Shown one piece after another: positions 9,062 to 17,919 of a DNA stretch of 64,000 nt. The position numbers and the translations under genes are program-made. Each line of letters begins with the position of its first letter. Position 1 is the first letter of the stretch. This DNA comes from Paracoccaceae bacterium (GTDB taxonomy: Bacteria; Pseudomonadota; Alphaproteobacteria; Rhodobacterales; Rhodobacteraceae), in contig JAJEHS010000004.1 in assembly GCA_022823605.1 (NCBI GenBank), forward strand, positions 21,190 to 85,189, in the 5' to 3' direction. The notes under the pieces were generated by a model that saw only the letters and a program-made list of their open reading frames with translations, was not told where the DNA came from and made no database searches.

Positions 9062-9985
9062 ATGATGGCTGATCAGAATTTATCTTTACATGACTGGGAT
9101 AAGCTCAGGGTCTTTCTTGAAGTGGCCAAGTCAGGTTCTGTCTATCGTGCTGGTGAAAATCTGCAATTGCACCAATCTGTGGTAAGCAGGCGGATAAGGT
9201 CACTAGAAGCAGATCTATCCACTCAACTTTTTCACCGTCATGCAAGAGGAACTATCCTTACCGAGCAGGGAACGATTCTTCTGGATGCAGTTGAAATCAT
9301 GGATAAGCAACTGACGAAAGCCACCAACCAGATAAAGGATTTCAGGGAATTGGCCCGCGGTGAATTGCGCGTAACGACAACAACCGGGTTTGGTACTTTA
9401 TGGATTTCTCCTCGCTTACCCAAACTGTTCAAAAGCTATCCTGATCTCAACCTGACATTGATATTGGATGATAAAATTCTTGATCTCCCTATGCGTGAGG
9501 CAGATATAGCAATCAGAATGAAGGAACCGTCTGAAGCTGACCTTGTTCGAAAAAAAATTATGTCGACTTCCTTGGGACTATACATGACCCAGGAATATGC
9601 CGGTACCGAGGGGATTCCTGAAAAGATCGAAGACTTGAGAGAACATCGCTTGATCAGTCAAAGGAATTCTGCTTTGGATGCACCTAAAGCAAAGGCTTTC
9701 ATTAACCGGATAATGAACTTGAAGGTAAATCATCAAATGATAATCAACAATTATTATGGGGTTTTTCTAGGGGTAAAAAATAATTTGGGTATCGGTTTAC
9801 TCCCTGGCTATGTTGCTGAAATGGTACCGGATCTAATACAGATATTACCCGATTTGGAATCTGATCCAATTCCACTGTACTTGGCATATTCGTATGAATT
9901 GAAGGAATCTAAAAAACTGAAAGTTTTTAGGGATTTTATTTTATCCGAAGTAAAAGGAATGAATTTAGCAAAATCAAAAAAATGA
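9062..9985 (+). CDS. LysR-family transcriptional regulator
   Basis: A 307-residue LysR protein with an N-terminal winged helix-turn-helix (LRVFLEVAKSGSVYRAGENL, then QSVVSRRIRSLE) and a periplasmic-binding-protein-like effector domain from about residue 95. An alternative ATG lies one codon downstream (9065), closer to ideal spacing from AGGT at 9056-9059. Same strand as the upstream SDR, so the pair may be one transcript, unusual for LysR regulators, which are more often divergent from their target. Effector and targets are unknown. Confidence 0.9.
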   Translation: MMADQNLSLHDWDKLRVFLEVAKSGSVYRAGENLQLHQSVVSRRIRSLEADLSTQLFHRHARGTILTEQGTILLDAVEIMDKQLTKATNQIKDFRELARGELRVTTTTGFGTLWISPRLPKLFKSYPDLNLTLILDDKILDLPMREADIAIRMKEPSEADLVRKKIMSTSLGLYMTQEYAGTEGIPEKIEDLREHRLISQRNSALDAPKAKAFINRIMNLKVNHQMIINNYYGVFLGVKNNLGIGLLPGYVAEMVPDLIQILPDLESDPIPLYLAYSYELKESKKLKVFRDFILSEVKGMNLAKSKK

Positions 9986-10013
9986 TCAGAAATTGGACAA
10001 AAGTACAACCATA

Positions 10014-10029
10014 ACGGACATTAGTCCGT
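10014..10029. other. perfect 6-bp inverted repeat after the LysR gene
   Basis: ACGGAC (10014-10019) and GTCCGT (10024-10029) form a perfect hairpin with an ATTA loop, 28 bases after the LysR stop. No T-run follows, so it is a weak candidate for a terminator and might equally be a regulator site. Confidence 0.3.
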
Positions 10030-10043
10030 AAGTTTGTTCATCA

Positions 10044-10269
10044 TTATTCGAAAGCGGGTAATGTGGTTTTTGACTTTTCCAGACATTCATACATACCTAG
10101 ACGAAAAGAAGGTGGGTCGTCGTCATTTGGGGCTTGTTATGGATCAAGTTTGGCGAGTAGACGTAATGCAGCCTCTTGCGGCCGAGCCAAAGACCTCAAG
10201 CCGTTCCATCCTGTGCTTGTGGCAAATGGTCGCGATTTTCTACTTTTTGTCGGCAATGGTACGGAGCAT
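10044..10269 (-). pseudogene. broken MNT-type nucleotidyltransferase (antitoxin) gene
   Basis: Reading the minus strand from ATG (10269-10267) gives MLRTIADKK, a TAG stop at 10242-10240, then in the same frame KIATICHKHRMERLEVFGSAARG. The last part matches the start of MNT/MntA-type minimal nucleotidyltransferases, whose signature is a short helix, RRLxLFGSxARG, then an acidic metal-binding pair. The GSAARG codons are at 10188-10171. Downstream the same frame hits TGA, while another frame continues as PPSFRLGMYECLEK, resembling the usual PPGxRADAYFGLLE. So the gene carries a nonsense codon and at least one frameshift and lacks the catalytic acidic motif. The rest of the 9986-10546 gap shows no other gene. 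Confidence 0.5.
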
Positions 10270-10546
10270 AGTTTCTTCCTCTAGTTACACCCCCAATTTA
10301 ATAATCAAATAAAACCTGGGAAAGGTAATTTTATAAGGCCGATAACCGCATTGGGCTTTCCAAAAGACCTTGCCGATATAAAGTGGTTATGAAATCATGA
10401 TTAATTTGATGGAATGACAAGAGATGGCAAGTCAAACTTGTCAATTTCCTCTACAAACCTAAATGGTATTCATATACATTTTGAAGTTATTATTACACTT
10501 CACGAAAGTTCTAAACTACCTATAGTTTAATTGTTAAATAGTAGAT

Positions 10547-10789
10547 ATGGCCATTTCACAACATGAATTAGAGGAGCTCATCAGATCGGCTTTCCCGGAT
10601 GCTGAGATCACCATCAGGGATTTAGCTGGCGATGGCAATCATTATTCTGCCGTGGTCATTGATGAAAGTTTCAGGGGCAAGAACAGAGTACAACAACAAC
10701 GGGCTGTTTATGCGGCCTTGAAAGGCAAGATGGATGGCTCAAATGGCGAATTGCATGCCTTGGCATTAACCACAAAAGCACCGGAGTAG
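10547..10789 (+). CDS. bolA: BolA-family protein
   Basis: An 80-residue BolA-like protein with the class II KH-type fold. Visible features are LEELIRSAFPDAEITIRDLAGDGNHY at the N-terminus, with a conserved His later than in BolA1, then VVIDESFRGKNRVQQQRAVYAAL and a C-terminal LHALALTT. Family members pair with monothiol glutaredoxins to bind or deliver Fe-S clusters. The glutaredoxin gene begins 5 bases after the stop, which is the usual bacterial arrangement and strongly supports a shared function. Confidence 0.9.
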   Translation: MAISQHELEELIRSAFPDAEITIRDLAGDGNHYSAVVIDESFRGKNRVQQQRAVYAALKGKMDGSNGELHALALTTKAPE

Positions 10790-10794
10790 AGGTT

Positions 10795-11160
10795 ATGGAT
10801 CAGGAAACCAGCAAAATATTACAGGAAACAGTCGATAGTTCAGATGTGGTATTGTTCATGAAGGGAACAAAAAACACGCCACAATGTGGATTTTCATCAA
10901 GGGTTGCCGGGGTATTGAACTACCTGAATGTTGAATATCAGGATGTAAATGTCCTGACCGATAATAGTATCAGGGAGGGTATCAAGTCTTTCTCGGACTG
11001 GCCAACCATACCCCAGCTCTATGTCAAGGGGGAATTTATCGGCGGTTGCGATATAATTACAGAAATGACCCTTTCTGGTGAACTTGACCAACTATTCCAG
11101 GAAAAGGAAATTCCCTTTGATCAAACTGCCGCCAAAACGATAAGAGAGCATAATTCCTGA
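10795..11160 (+). CDS. grxD: monothiol glutaredoxin, Grx4 type
   Basis: A 121-residue monothiol glutaredoxin with the CGFS active site (Cys31) after KGTKNTPQ, then DWPTIPQLYVKGEFIGGCDI, which carries the cis-Pro and glutathione-binding residues. Proteins of this kind bind a [2Fe-2S] cluster with glutathione and hand it to targets, often as a heterodimer with BolA. The gene directly follows bolA. Convergent with zapA, 34 bases apart. The C-terminus is about ten residues longer than the E. coli protein and polar. Confidence 0.95.
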   Translation: MDQETSKILQETVDSSDVVLFMKGTKNTPQCGFSSRVAGVLNYLNVEYQDVNVLTDNSIREGIKSFSDWPTIPQLYVKGEFIGGCDIITEMTLSGELDQLFQEKEIPFDQTAAKTIREHNS

Positions 11161-11194
11161 TTGAATCATAAGATCAAGCCTAGGTCAGGGGTTA

Positions 11195-11497
11195 TCAATT
11201 TTTGAATCTTAAAGCAGCTTCCTCGGCTTTTTCTACTAGAGCCTTTATCTGGTTGATCAACCCTTCCCTAACACGGGGCTGCGTTTCAATCTTGTTCAAA
11301 GAGTGGGCGATATTTATGCCTGCAAGTAAAATTCGGTTTTGTGGACTCTCGTTTGGGAGTGTTTCTCCAAGTTTGTTGATTTCGTTCTGAAATCTCTTCG
11401 AGGCCTGCGAAACGGCACTCGCTTCATCTTCATCACACGTGATGGCAAGCTTTTTTCTACCTACCTTGACTTCCAGCAAAATATTTGAATTACCCAT
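11195..11497 (-). CDS. zapA: cell division protein ZapA
   Basis: A 100-residue ZapA, which bundles FtsZ filaments at the septum. The N-terminal globular part has VKVGRKKLAITCDEDE, and the C-terminal half is a helix suited to coiled-coil dimerisation. It begins 1 base after the stop of the upstream coiled-coil gene. Position near tkt is the usual alphaproteobacterial arrangement. The 6S RNA gene often found just downstream of zapA is not present: only 34 bases separate zapA from grxD. Confidence 0.85.
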   Translation of the reverse strand: MGNSNILLEVKVGRKKLAITCDEDEASAVSQASKRFQNEINKLGETLPNESPQNRILLAGINIAHSLNKIETQPRVREGLINQIKALVEKAEEAALRFKN

Positions 11498-11498
11498 T

Positions 11499-11870
11499 TT
11501 ATATCTGATCCAGCATGCCCTTGAACTCAGTCAATATAGATTGTAAATCCTCCCTGTCCTTGTTTCTGGAACTCTGGATAGAGTCAAGTTCGGATTGAAG
11601 AGTTACAATTTCCTGCTGAAGTTCTTTTTCCCTTTTCTGATATTCACTTATTTTTTCCTGCAACTGTTCATTAGTAACCTGGTTCACTGAGTCGGCAATC
11701 TGGGAAAGATTTTTTTGGAGTTCCTTGTTGTTCGCCCGTTCGCTTTCCAATTGCAGTTCTATCTCAAAAATTCTTTGACTTGCCACCTGCAATTTATGAT
11801 CAGCACCCTGTATGATTTCCTCAAGAGCACCCTGTAATCGATTTATGTATTCCTCGAAATCTTCAGCCAT
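11499..11870 (-). CDS. coiled-coil protein (DUF4164-like) upstream of zapA
   Basis: A 123-residue protein predicted to be almost entirely alpha-helical coiled coil, with heptad-like runs rich in Gln, Glu, Leu and Lys from about residue 25 to 115 and no membrane segment. A small coiled-coil protein of this kind (DUF4164 in my recollection) commonly sits between zapA and tkt in alphaproteobacteria. The 1-base spacing to zapA suggests co-translation and a role in division, which is inference. The 292 bases between it and tkt form a divergent, AT-rich control region with no recognisable element. Confidence 0.75.
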   Translation of the reverse strand: MAEDFEEYINRLQGALEEIIQGADHKLQVASQRIFEIELQLESERANNKELQKNLSQIADSVNQVTNEQLQEKISEYQKREKELQQEIVTLQSELDSIQSSRNKDREDLQSILTEFKGMLDQI

Positions 11871-12162
11871 GATTTGTCAGGATTAATGTTTCCAAAAAAA
11901 ACAACAGGTTCAAATTTACTTAAAAATTAATTCTATGTAAAAACCTAACCTTAGTCAAAGTAGGCGAAAGTTCATATAGGATTTGGATGCACTGATTCTT
12001 AAAATTCCATTTATACAACCTGAGAGTATTCGAATAACCAGTGTATTTCATCTAAATTTCAAATTCACACCTTTAGATTAAGATTATTTCCCTTATTTTC
12101 ACAACAGAAACAATTTATCGAAACTTCTTTTTTCTAATGTTAAATTACGGGGAAGTGAATTA

Positions 12163-14184
12163 ATGGAAGTATCCACATACAAAGCCAGATTTCCAGAGCA
12201 CTGGCATTTATCGAATGCCATCAGGGTCCTTTCAATGGATGCGGTTCAAAAAGCCAATTCGGGTCATCCGGGAATGCCCATGGGTATGGCTGATGTTGCA
12301 ACAGTATTATTCAGGAATCATCTGAAATTTGATGCCAGCAATCCAACTTGGCCGGACCGGGACAGGTTTATTCTTTCAGCCGGACACGGGTCGATGTTGT
12401 TGTATTCCCTTCTATACCTCACTGGATACTCAGAAATTACCCTTGAACAATTGAAAAATTTTCGACAAATCGGTTTCCATACGGCCGGGCACCCGGAAAA
12501 ATACCAGGAAGCTGGCATTGAAACTACGACAGGACCCCTTGGTCAAGGATTGGCCAATGGAGTAGGATTTGCCATTGCCGAAGCATATCTGCGCAAGAAA
12601 TTTGGCAAGAAAATTATTAACCACAATACTTATGTTCTGGCTGGTGACGGTTGTTTAATGGAGGGTTTGAGCCAGGAGGCAATCAGTTTGGCAGGCAAAT
12701 TGAATTTATCAAACCTTGTCGTCCTTTGGGACAATAATGAAATAACGATTGACGGCTCGATTGCCTTGAGTGACAAAACTGATCAGGGCAAGCGGTTCGA
12801 AGCATCCGGTTGGACAGTTCTTGATTGTGACGGGCATAATCCGGAGGAAATCGATTCCAGACTGAATGAGGCCAGGAAGTCATCAAGACCTACCCTGATC
12901 TCCTGTCGAACCGTTATTGGTTTTGGAGCTCCAAACAAACAGGGGACAGCATCTTCACATGGTTCTCCACTGGGAGATGAGGAAATTCAGAAAGCCAGGA
13001 AATTCTATGGATGGGTGCATGAACCTTTTGTCATTCCTGAGGATTGCCTACAAAGTTGGCGGGCAATTGGTAAGAAAGGTAAAGCGGAAAGAGAAATCTG
13101 GCAGAAAAATCTTGCCAGCTTGGGTGCAGGTAAACGCCGGGATTTTGAGCGTATGTATTCTGGTGAATTACCCAAGCGTTTTACCGCGACAATTAGCAGT
13201 ATCAAGAAAAAAGCATCATCTGATGCAGCAAAGGTTGCTACCAGAAAATCTTCGGAAATCGTCCTTAATGGATTGAATCCAATTTTTCCGGAAATGATTG
13301 GTGGGTCAGCGGATTTGACCGGTTCCAACAATACCAGAACTGCCGATTTGGGAGTTTTCAGTGAAAGTGATACAGGAAGCAGGTATATTCACTATGGTAT
13401 TCGTGAACACGCCATGGCAGCAGCAATGAATGGTATGATCCTGCATGGAGGCCTACGCCCCTATGGTGGAACATTCCTCTGTTTTGCCGATTATGCGCGA
13501 CCCTCGATCAGACTGTCAGCCTTGATGGAACTGCCAGTCATATATGTTCTCACCCATGATTCAATCGGATTGGGGGAAGATGGGCCTACTCACCAGCCTG
13601 TTGAACATCTGAGCATGTTGCGGTCCACACCAAATCTTCTGGTTTTCAGACCTTGTGATACAGTTGAAACTGCTGAGGCTTGGGAAATTGCCCTAAAGCA
13701 AACGAAAACCCCTTCAATTCTGGCTTTATCCAGACAATCACTTCCAACAATGAGAGTAAGGCATACCCGAAGTAATCTAACCTCCAGAGGTGCTTATGTT
13801 CTTGCTGATTACAAGGGTTCAAAGGATGCAGTTCTGCTGGCTACCGGTTCGGAAATTTCCGTTGCCATGGAGGCACGTGATATTCTCCTAGGTGAAGGTA
13901 TCGGGGTCAGGGTTGTTTCCATGCCAAGTTGGGAATTGTTCTCCAGGCAGGACAAGGCCTATCAACAAAGGGTTTTGGGCCCAGGCAAAGCGGTACGGAT
14001 TGGTATAGAGGCAGGCATACAAAACGGATGGGAACGTTGGTTGTTTGGTTTCAGGGGCGATGAGAACAGATCTTCCTTTATCGGCATGTCAACATTTGGT
14101 GTCTCTGCCCCGGCCAACGATGCATATGGTCATTTTGGCATAACCAGTAAAAACATTGTAAATCAGGTTAGGGAATTGCTTTGA
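12163..14184 (+). CDS. tkt: transketolase
   Basis: TPP-dependent transfer of two-carbon units in the pentose phosphate pathway. The 673-residue protein shows the three transketolase domains. The N-terminal part has DAVQKANSGHPGMPMGMAD and the TPP motif GDGCLMEG followed by DNNEITIDG. The middle part has IREHAMAAAMNG with the catalytic Glu and DSIGLGEDGPTHQP with the active-site His. A C-terminal regulatory-like domain follows. GGGGAAG precedes the ATG at the right distance. First gene of a glycolytic run tkt-gap-pgk. Confidence 0.97.
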   Translation: MEVSTYKARFPEHWHLSNAIRVLSMDAVQKANSGHPGMPMGMADVATVLFRNHLKFDASNPTWPDRDRFILSAGHGSMLLYSLLYLTGYSEITLEQLKNFRQIGFHTAGHPEKYQEAGIETTTGPLGQGLANGVGFAIAEAYLRKKFGKKIINHNTYVLAGDGCLMEGLSQEAISLAGKLNLSNLVVLWDNNEITIDGSIALSDKTDQGKRFEASGWTVLDCDGHNPEEIDSRLNEARKSSRPTLISCRTVIGFGAPNKQGTASSHGSPLGDEEIQKARKFYGWVHEPFVIPEDCLQSWRAIGKKGKAEREIWQKNLASLGAGKRRDFERMYSGELPKRFTATISSIKKKASSDAAKVATRKSSEIVLNGLNPIFPEMIGGSADLTGSNNTRTADLGVFSESDTGSRYIHYGIREHAMAAAMNGMILHGGLRPYGGTFLCFADYARPSIRLSALMELPVIYVLTHDSIGLGEDGPTHQPVEHLSMLRSTPNLLVFRPCDTVETAEAWEIALKQTKTPSILALSRQSLPTMRVRHTRSNLTSRGAYVLADYKGSKDAVLLATGSEISVAMEARDILLGEGIGVRVVSMPSWELFSRQDKAYQQRVLGPGKAVRIGIEAGIQNGWERWLFGFRGDENRSSFIGMSTFGVSAPANDAYGHFGITSKNIVNQVRELL

Positions 14185-14276
14185 ACAATTTTGAAAAACG
14201 TTTCTTGACCTGTTCGCTTTAATCAGTTTTTCAAATGAATGAAGTTATTGAACCAGAAATTAAAATGGAGATATGA

Positions 14277-15278
14277 ATGGCCATAAAAGTAGGAATTAAT
14301 GGTTTTGGGAGAATAGGAAGAAATGTTTTCAGGGCCATAATGGAATCCGGAACAAAGGAAATCGAGCTTGTCGGTATCAATGATCTGAGCAGCATTGATC
14401 AACTGGCCCATCTGTTTAAATTCGACTCCATTCATGGGCGGTTTCATGGTGATGTGTCGGTAAATGGTGAACATCTGGTTGTCAATTCGCACAAACCCAT
14501 TGTATCAGCTGTACGTGAACCTGAAAATCTGCCCTGGCAAAATGTTGACATCGCCCTTGAGTGTACGGGAATATTCACCAACAGAGATGCAGCTGCACGC
14601 CATTTGAAGAATGGATCGAGTAAAGTCATTGTATCAGCTCCCTGCACAGATGCCGACAAGACGATTGTATTCGGGGTGAATCATCAAACACTGGAAAATG
14701 GTGATCAGGTTATATCGAACGCGTCATGTACCACAAACTGTCTTTCACCCGTGGTAAAGGTGATTAATGATGCGATCGGGATAAATCGTGGTTTCATGAC
14801 AACCATCCATTCCTATACGGGTGACCAACCAACGCTTGATGCCATTCACAAGGATCCGTACAGGGCTAGGGCTGCGGCGATGTCAATGATTCCTACAACG
14901 ACAGGTGCTGCTCGTGCTGTCGGGCTTGTCTTACCTGAATTGAAGGGCAAATTGGATGGAGTGGCTATAAGGGTCCCTACCCCGAATGTTTCAGTAGTGG
15001 ATTTCAAGTTTGAATCATCAAGAATTACTTCACCTGAAGAAATCAATGAATATATTAGAACAGCAGCTGAAGGTTCCTTGAATGGTATTTTGGGCTATAC
15101 GGATCAGCCAAATGTTTCAATCGATTTCAATCACGACAGCCATTCATCAATTTTCCACATGGATCAAACCAGGGTCATGGATGATACCTTTTGTCGAATT
15201 CTGAGTTGGTATGATAATGAATGGGGGTTTTCAAATAGGATGGTTGATGTCACCCTAGAATTGGGGAAAACCCTCTGA
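14277..15278 (+). CDS. gap: glyceraldehyde-3-phosphate dehydrogenase
   Basis: Oxidises glyceraldehyde 3-phosphate to 1,3-bisphosphoglycerate. The 333-residue protein has the NAD-binding GINGFGRIGRN at the N-terminus and SNASCTTNCLSP with the nucleophile Cys151, plus the C-terminal SWYDNEWGFSNR. GGAG lies just before the ATG. It lies between tkt and pgk, the normal order in this group. Residue 33-34 context (GINDL) suggests NAD rather than NADP preference, which is inference. Confidence 0.97.
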   Translation: MAIKVGINGFGRIGRNVFRAIMESGTKEIELVGINDLSSIDQLAHLFKFDSIHGRFHGDVSVNGEHLVVNSHKPIVSAVREPENLPWQNVDIALECTGIFTNRDAAARHLKNGSSKVIVSAPCTDADKTIVFGVNHQTLENGDQVISNASCTTNCLSPVVKVINDAIGINRGFMTTIHSYTGDQPTLDAIHKDPYRARAAAMSMIPTTTGAARAVGLVLPELKGKLDGVAIRVPTPNVSVVDFKFESSRITSPEEINEYIRTAAEGSLNGILGYTDQPNVSIDFNHDSHSSIFHMDQTRVMDDTFCRILSWYDNEWGFSNRMVDVTLELGKTL

Positions 15279-15346
15279 ACAAAATAATCAACATGAAAAA
15301 GTGTCCTTTTTTGAATCCCAACACCTGATTTGTACTGGAAATCAAA

Positions 15347-16537
15347 TTGTCTTTCCAAGCTGTGAGAAAACTTGCCGAAATGGATCTACAGAACAAGAAG
15401 GTCCTGATTAGGGTTGATATCAATGTACCCATTCAGGATGGTGTGGTTGGTGATACAACCAGGGTGGAAAGAATAATTCCTTCATTGGAAACCATTATCG
15501 ACAAGGGTGGTCATCCTGTCATTATTTCCCATTTGGGGAGACCCAAGGGCAAACGTTTGGAAGAATTGTCACTTATCCAACTGGTGAAGCCCCTTGAAAA
15601 TCTTTTGGGCAAGAGTGTTCAGTTTCAACCTGAAATAGGTATTCCCGATTTTTCAGCCGCTGGACTGTATTCAAAATCAGCAACCTTGCTGGAGAATGTT
15701 CGATATTACCCGGGTGAATCAACCAATGATCCGGATTTTGTAAACCTGTTGGCCCAATGGGGTGAGATTTATTGCAATGATGCCTTTTCCGCATCCCATA
15801 GAAATCATGCCTCCATCGTGGGGCTGGCCAACAAGCTGCCAGCATGTGCCGGGAAGCTGCTGCAAGTTGAAATCAACAACATTGAAGGTATTTTGGGAAG
15901 TGACGTAGGACCCTCGACGGCAATCATTGGTGGAGCAAAAATTTCGACCAAATTGGCACTTTTGGCAAACTTGACAAAAAAAGTTGACAATTTGTTGGTA
16001 GGTGGTGCGATGGCTAATACCATCCTACTTGCCCAAGGTCATGATATTGGTAATTCACTGGTTGAGAAGGATTATTTGGATACGGCACTGGTTTTCTTGC
16101 AGGAAGCAGATAAAAACTCCTGCCAAGTGTATTTGCCCAGTGATTTTCAAATTGCCCCGGATATAAGGCATGGTTCCAGTCATATAGCAGAAATTGATGA
16201 CAACTTAAACGGAATGGGCATCTACGATCTGGGTCCAAAATCGATAAATAGATTTGCAAAAGTACTAGATCAGAGTAAAAAGGTATTATGGAATGGTCCG
16301 CTCGGGGCTTTTGAATTTGTACCCTTCGACCAATCTACAAATCAACTGGGTAAAACCCTTGCGGAAAGAACGAAGGAGGATCGGGCAATATCCTTGATCG
16401 GTGGAGGTGATACAATTGCTGCATTGGCAAAAGGTGGCTTGCTGGATTATATGAGTTTCGTATCAACAGCAGGAGGTGCATTCATAGAGTATATGGAAGG
16501 CAAGGAATTACCTGGAATTGTGGCATTGCAAAACTAA
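15347..16537 (+). CDS. pgk: phosphoglycerate kinase
   Basis: Makes ATP from 1,3-bisphosphoglycerate in lower glycolysis. The 396-residue protein has KKVLIRVDINVPIQDG near the N-terminus, HLGRPKG, and the C-terminal nucleotide loop GGGDTIAA followed by STAGGAFIEYMEGKELPG. The start is taken as TTG at 15347 because GGAA precedes it at good spacing and it gives the family's normal N-terminus; the first ATG, 11 codons later, would trim part of the first strand. Confidence 0.95.
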   Translation: MSFQAVRKLAEMDLQNKKVLIRVDINVPIQDGVVGDTTRVERIIPSLETIIDKGGHPVIISHLGRPKGKRLEELSLIQLVKPLENLLGKSVQFQPEIGIPDFSAAGLYSKSATLLENVRYYPGESTNDPDFVNLLAQWGEIYCNDAFSASHRNHASIVGLANKLPACAGKLLQVEINNIEGILGSDVGPSTAIIGGAKISTKLALLANLTKKVDNLLVGGAMANTILLAQGHDIGNSLVEKDYLDTALVFLQEADKNSCQVYLPSDFQIAPDIRHGSSHIAEIDDNLNGMGIYDLGPKSINRFAKVLDQSKKVLWNGPLGAFEFVPFDQSTNQLGKTLAERTKEDRAISLIGGGDTIAALAKGGLLDYMSFVSTAGGAFIEYMEGKELPGIVALQN

Positions 16538-16546
16538 AAAGTGGTT

Positions 16547-16852
16547 ATGAATTTTCTTGAAAAAATTGTTCCATACATTGGTGGTAGGATTGCAATCCTC
16601 ATTTTAATTCTAGCCTGCCTGTTTTTTGTAAATTCCACCATATTGGGTAGTAGGGGATTGATAGTTCAGATCCAGTTGAAGGATCAGTTATCCCTGCTAC
16701 AAAGCGAAATTGAGATCCAGGAAGAGCAAATTGCTCTAATGGAAAACAAGTCACTTAGAATAACACCGGAATATCTCGATTTGGATTTATTGGATGAATT
16801 GGCTCGACAAAAATTGGGATATATTCATCTGGACGAGATAATAATACATTAA
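16547..16852 (+). CDS. ftsB: septum formation initiator, FtsB/DivIC family
   Basis: A small bitopic membrane protein with one N-terminal transmembrane helix (about residues 12-33) followed by a coiled coil and a short C-terminal domain with LARQKLGYI. This is the FtsB/DivIC architecture; FtsB works with FtsL and FtsQ at the division septum. The start is taken as ATG 16547, with GTG 16541 as the alternative. Its location between pgk and pdhA is the standard place for this gene in many alphaproteobacteria (eno is often nearby but is absent here). Confidence 0.8.
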   Translation: MNFLEKIVPYIGGRIAILILILACLFFVNSTILGSRGLIVQIQLKDQLSLLQSEIEIQEEQIALMENKSLRITPEYLDLDLLDELARQKLGYIHLDEIIIH

Positions 16853-16889
16853 ATGGTATAAACATATGAAAGGTACCTGGGGGTAATTG

Positions 16890-17879
16890 ATGGTAAAAAA
16901 GAGTGTGAACAGCAAACCTAGGGAATCCAAGGACGAACTCCTTAAACTATATCGTGAGATGCTTTTGATAAGGCGGTTCGAGGAAAAATCGGGACAACTT
17001 TATGGAATGGGCCTCATTGGGGGTTTTTGTCATCTCTATATCGGTCAGGAAGCTGTTGTTGTCGGCTTGGAAGCTATAGCAGAAGATGGAGATAAGCGTA
17101 TAACAGCATATCGGGATCATGGTCACATGCTAGCATGTGGAATGGACCCGAATGGTGTCATGGCTGAACTTACTGGTCGGGAAGGTGGTTTTTCCAAAGG
17201 TAAAGGTGGTTCGATGCACATGTTCAGCAAGGAAAAGAATTTTTTTGGAGGGCATGGTATCGTGGGCGCTCAGGTTCCACTTGGTGCTGGTATTGCCTTT
17301 GCCGATAAGTATCGTGGTAACAATAATGTCACTTTTACCTATTTCGGTGATGGTGCAGCTAATCAGGGCCAGATTTATGAAACATTCAACATGGCCAGCC
17401 TCTGGAAGATTCCGGTAATTTTTGTTATCGAAAACAATCAGTATGCGATGGGTACTTCCATCAAAAGAGGGTCTTCAACTCCAGATCTTTACACGCGCGG
17501 TCTTGCTTTTGGCATCAAGGGAGAGATGGTAGATGGCATGGATGTTTTGGCCGTGTCAAAAGCTGGGAAAAAAGCTGCAGATATCTGTCGCAAGGGACAA
17601 GGCCCTTATATCCTTGAAATGAAAACGTATCGCTACAGGGGTCATTCCATGTCAGATCCAGCCAAATACCGGACAAGGGAAGAAGTACAACAAGTCAGGA
17701 AACAGCAGGATCCAATTGACTCATTGCGGGATAAAATGTTGAAGTGGAAAATTGCATCCGAAGATGAATTCAAGGATATCGACAGGGATGTAAAGAAAAT
17801 TGTCAATGAAGCAAGTGATTTTGCTCAGAACAGCCCTGAACCTGATGTGAGAGAGCTTTACACGGATGTCTACCTTTGA
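16890..17879 (+). CDS. pdhA: pyruvate dehydrogenase E1 component, alpha subunit
   Basis: TPP-binding half of heterotetrameric pyruvate dehydrogenase. Visible are RRFEEKSGQLYGMGLIGGFCHLY at the N-terminus, the TPP motif GDGAANQGQIYETFN ending in ENNQYAMGTS, and the phosphorylation-loop-like YRYRGHSMSDPA. GGGGG precedes the ATG at 16890; a TTG one codon earlier is an unlikely start. The gene leads pdhA-pdhB-pdhC. Confidence 0.96.
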   Translation: MVKKSVNSKPRESKDELLKLYREMLLIRRFEEKSGQLYGMGLIGGFCHLYIGQEAVVVGLEAIAEDGDKRITAYRDHGHMLACGMDPNGVMAELTGREGGFSKGKGGSMHMFSKEKNFFGGHGIVGAQVPLGAGIAFADKYRGNNNVTFTYFGDGAANQGQIYETFNMASLWKIPVIFVIENNQYAMGTSIKRGSSTPDLYTRGLAFGIKGEMVDGMDVLAVSKAGKKAADICRKGQGPYILEMKTYRYRGHSMSDPAKYRTREEVQQVRKQQDPIDSLRDKMLKWKIASEDEFKDIDRDVKKIVNEASDFAQNSPEPDVRELYTDVYL

Positions 17880-17919
17880 CCAGGGGGTAAATGACCACCA
17901 ATTCAAATGAGGAATAAAT

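Noticed and set aside
10034..10312. Two overlapping plus-strand frames of 73-92 codons between lysR and bolA
   Set aside because: They are the complement of the broken nucleotidyltransferase gene and match nothing themselves.
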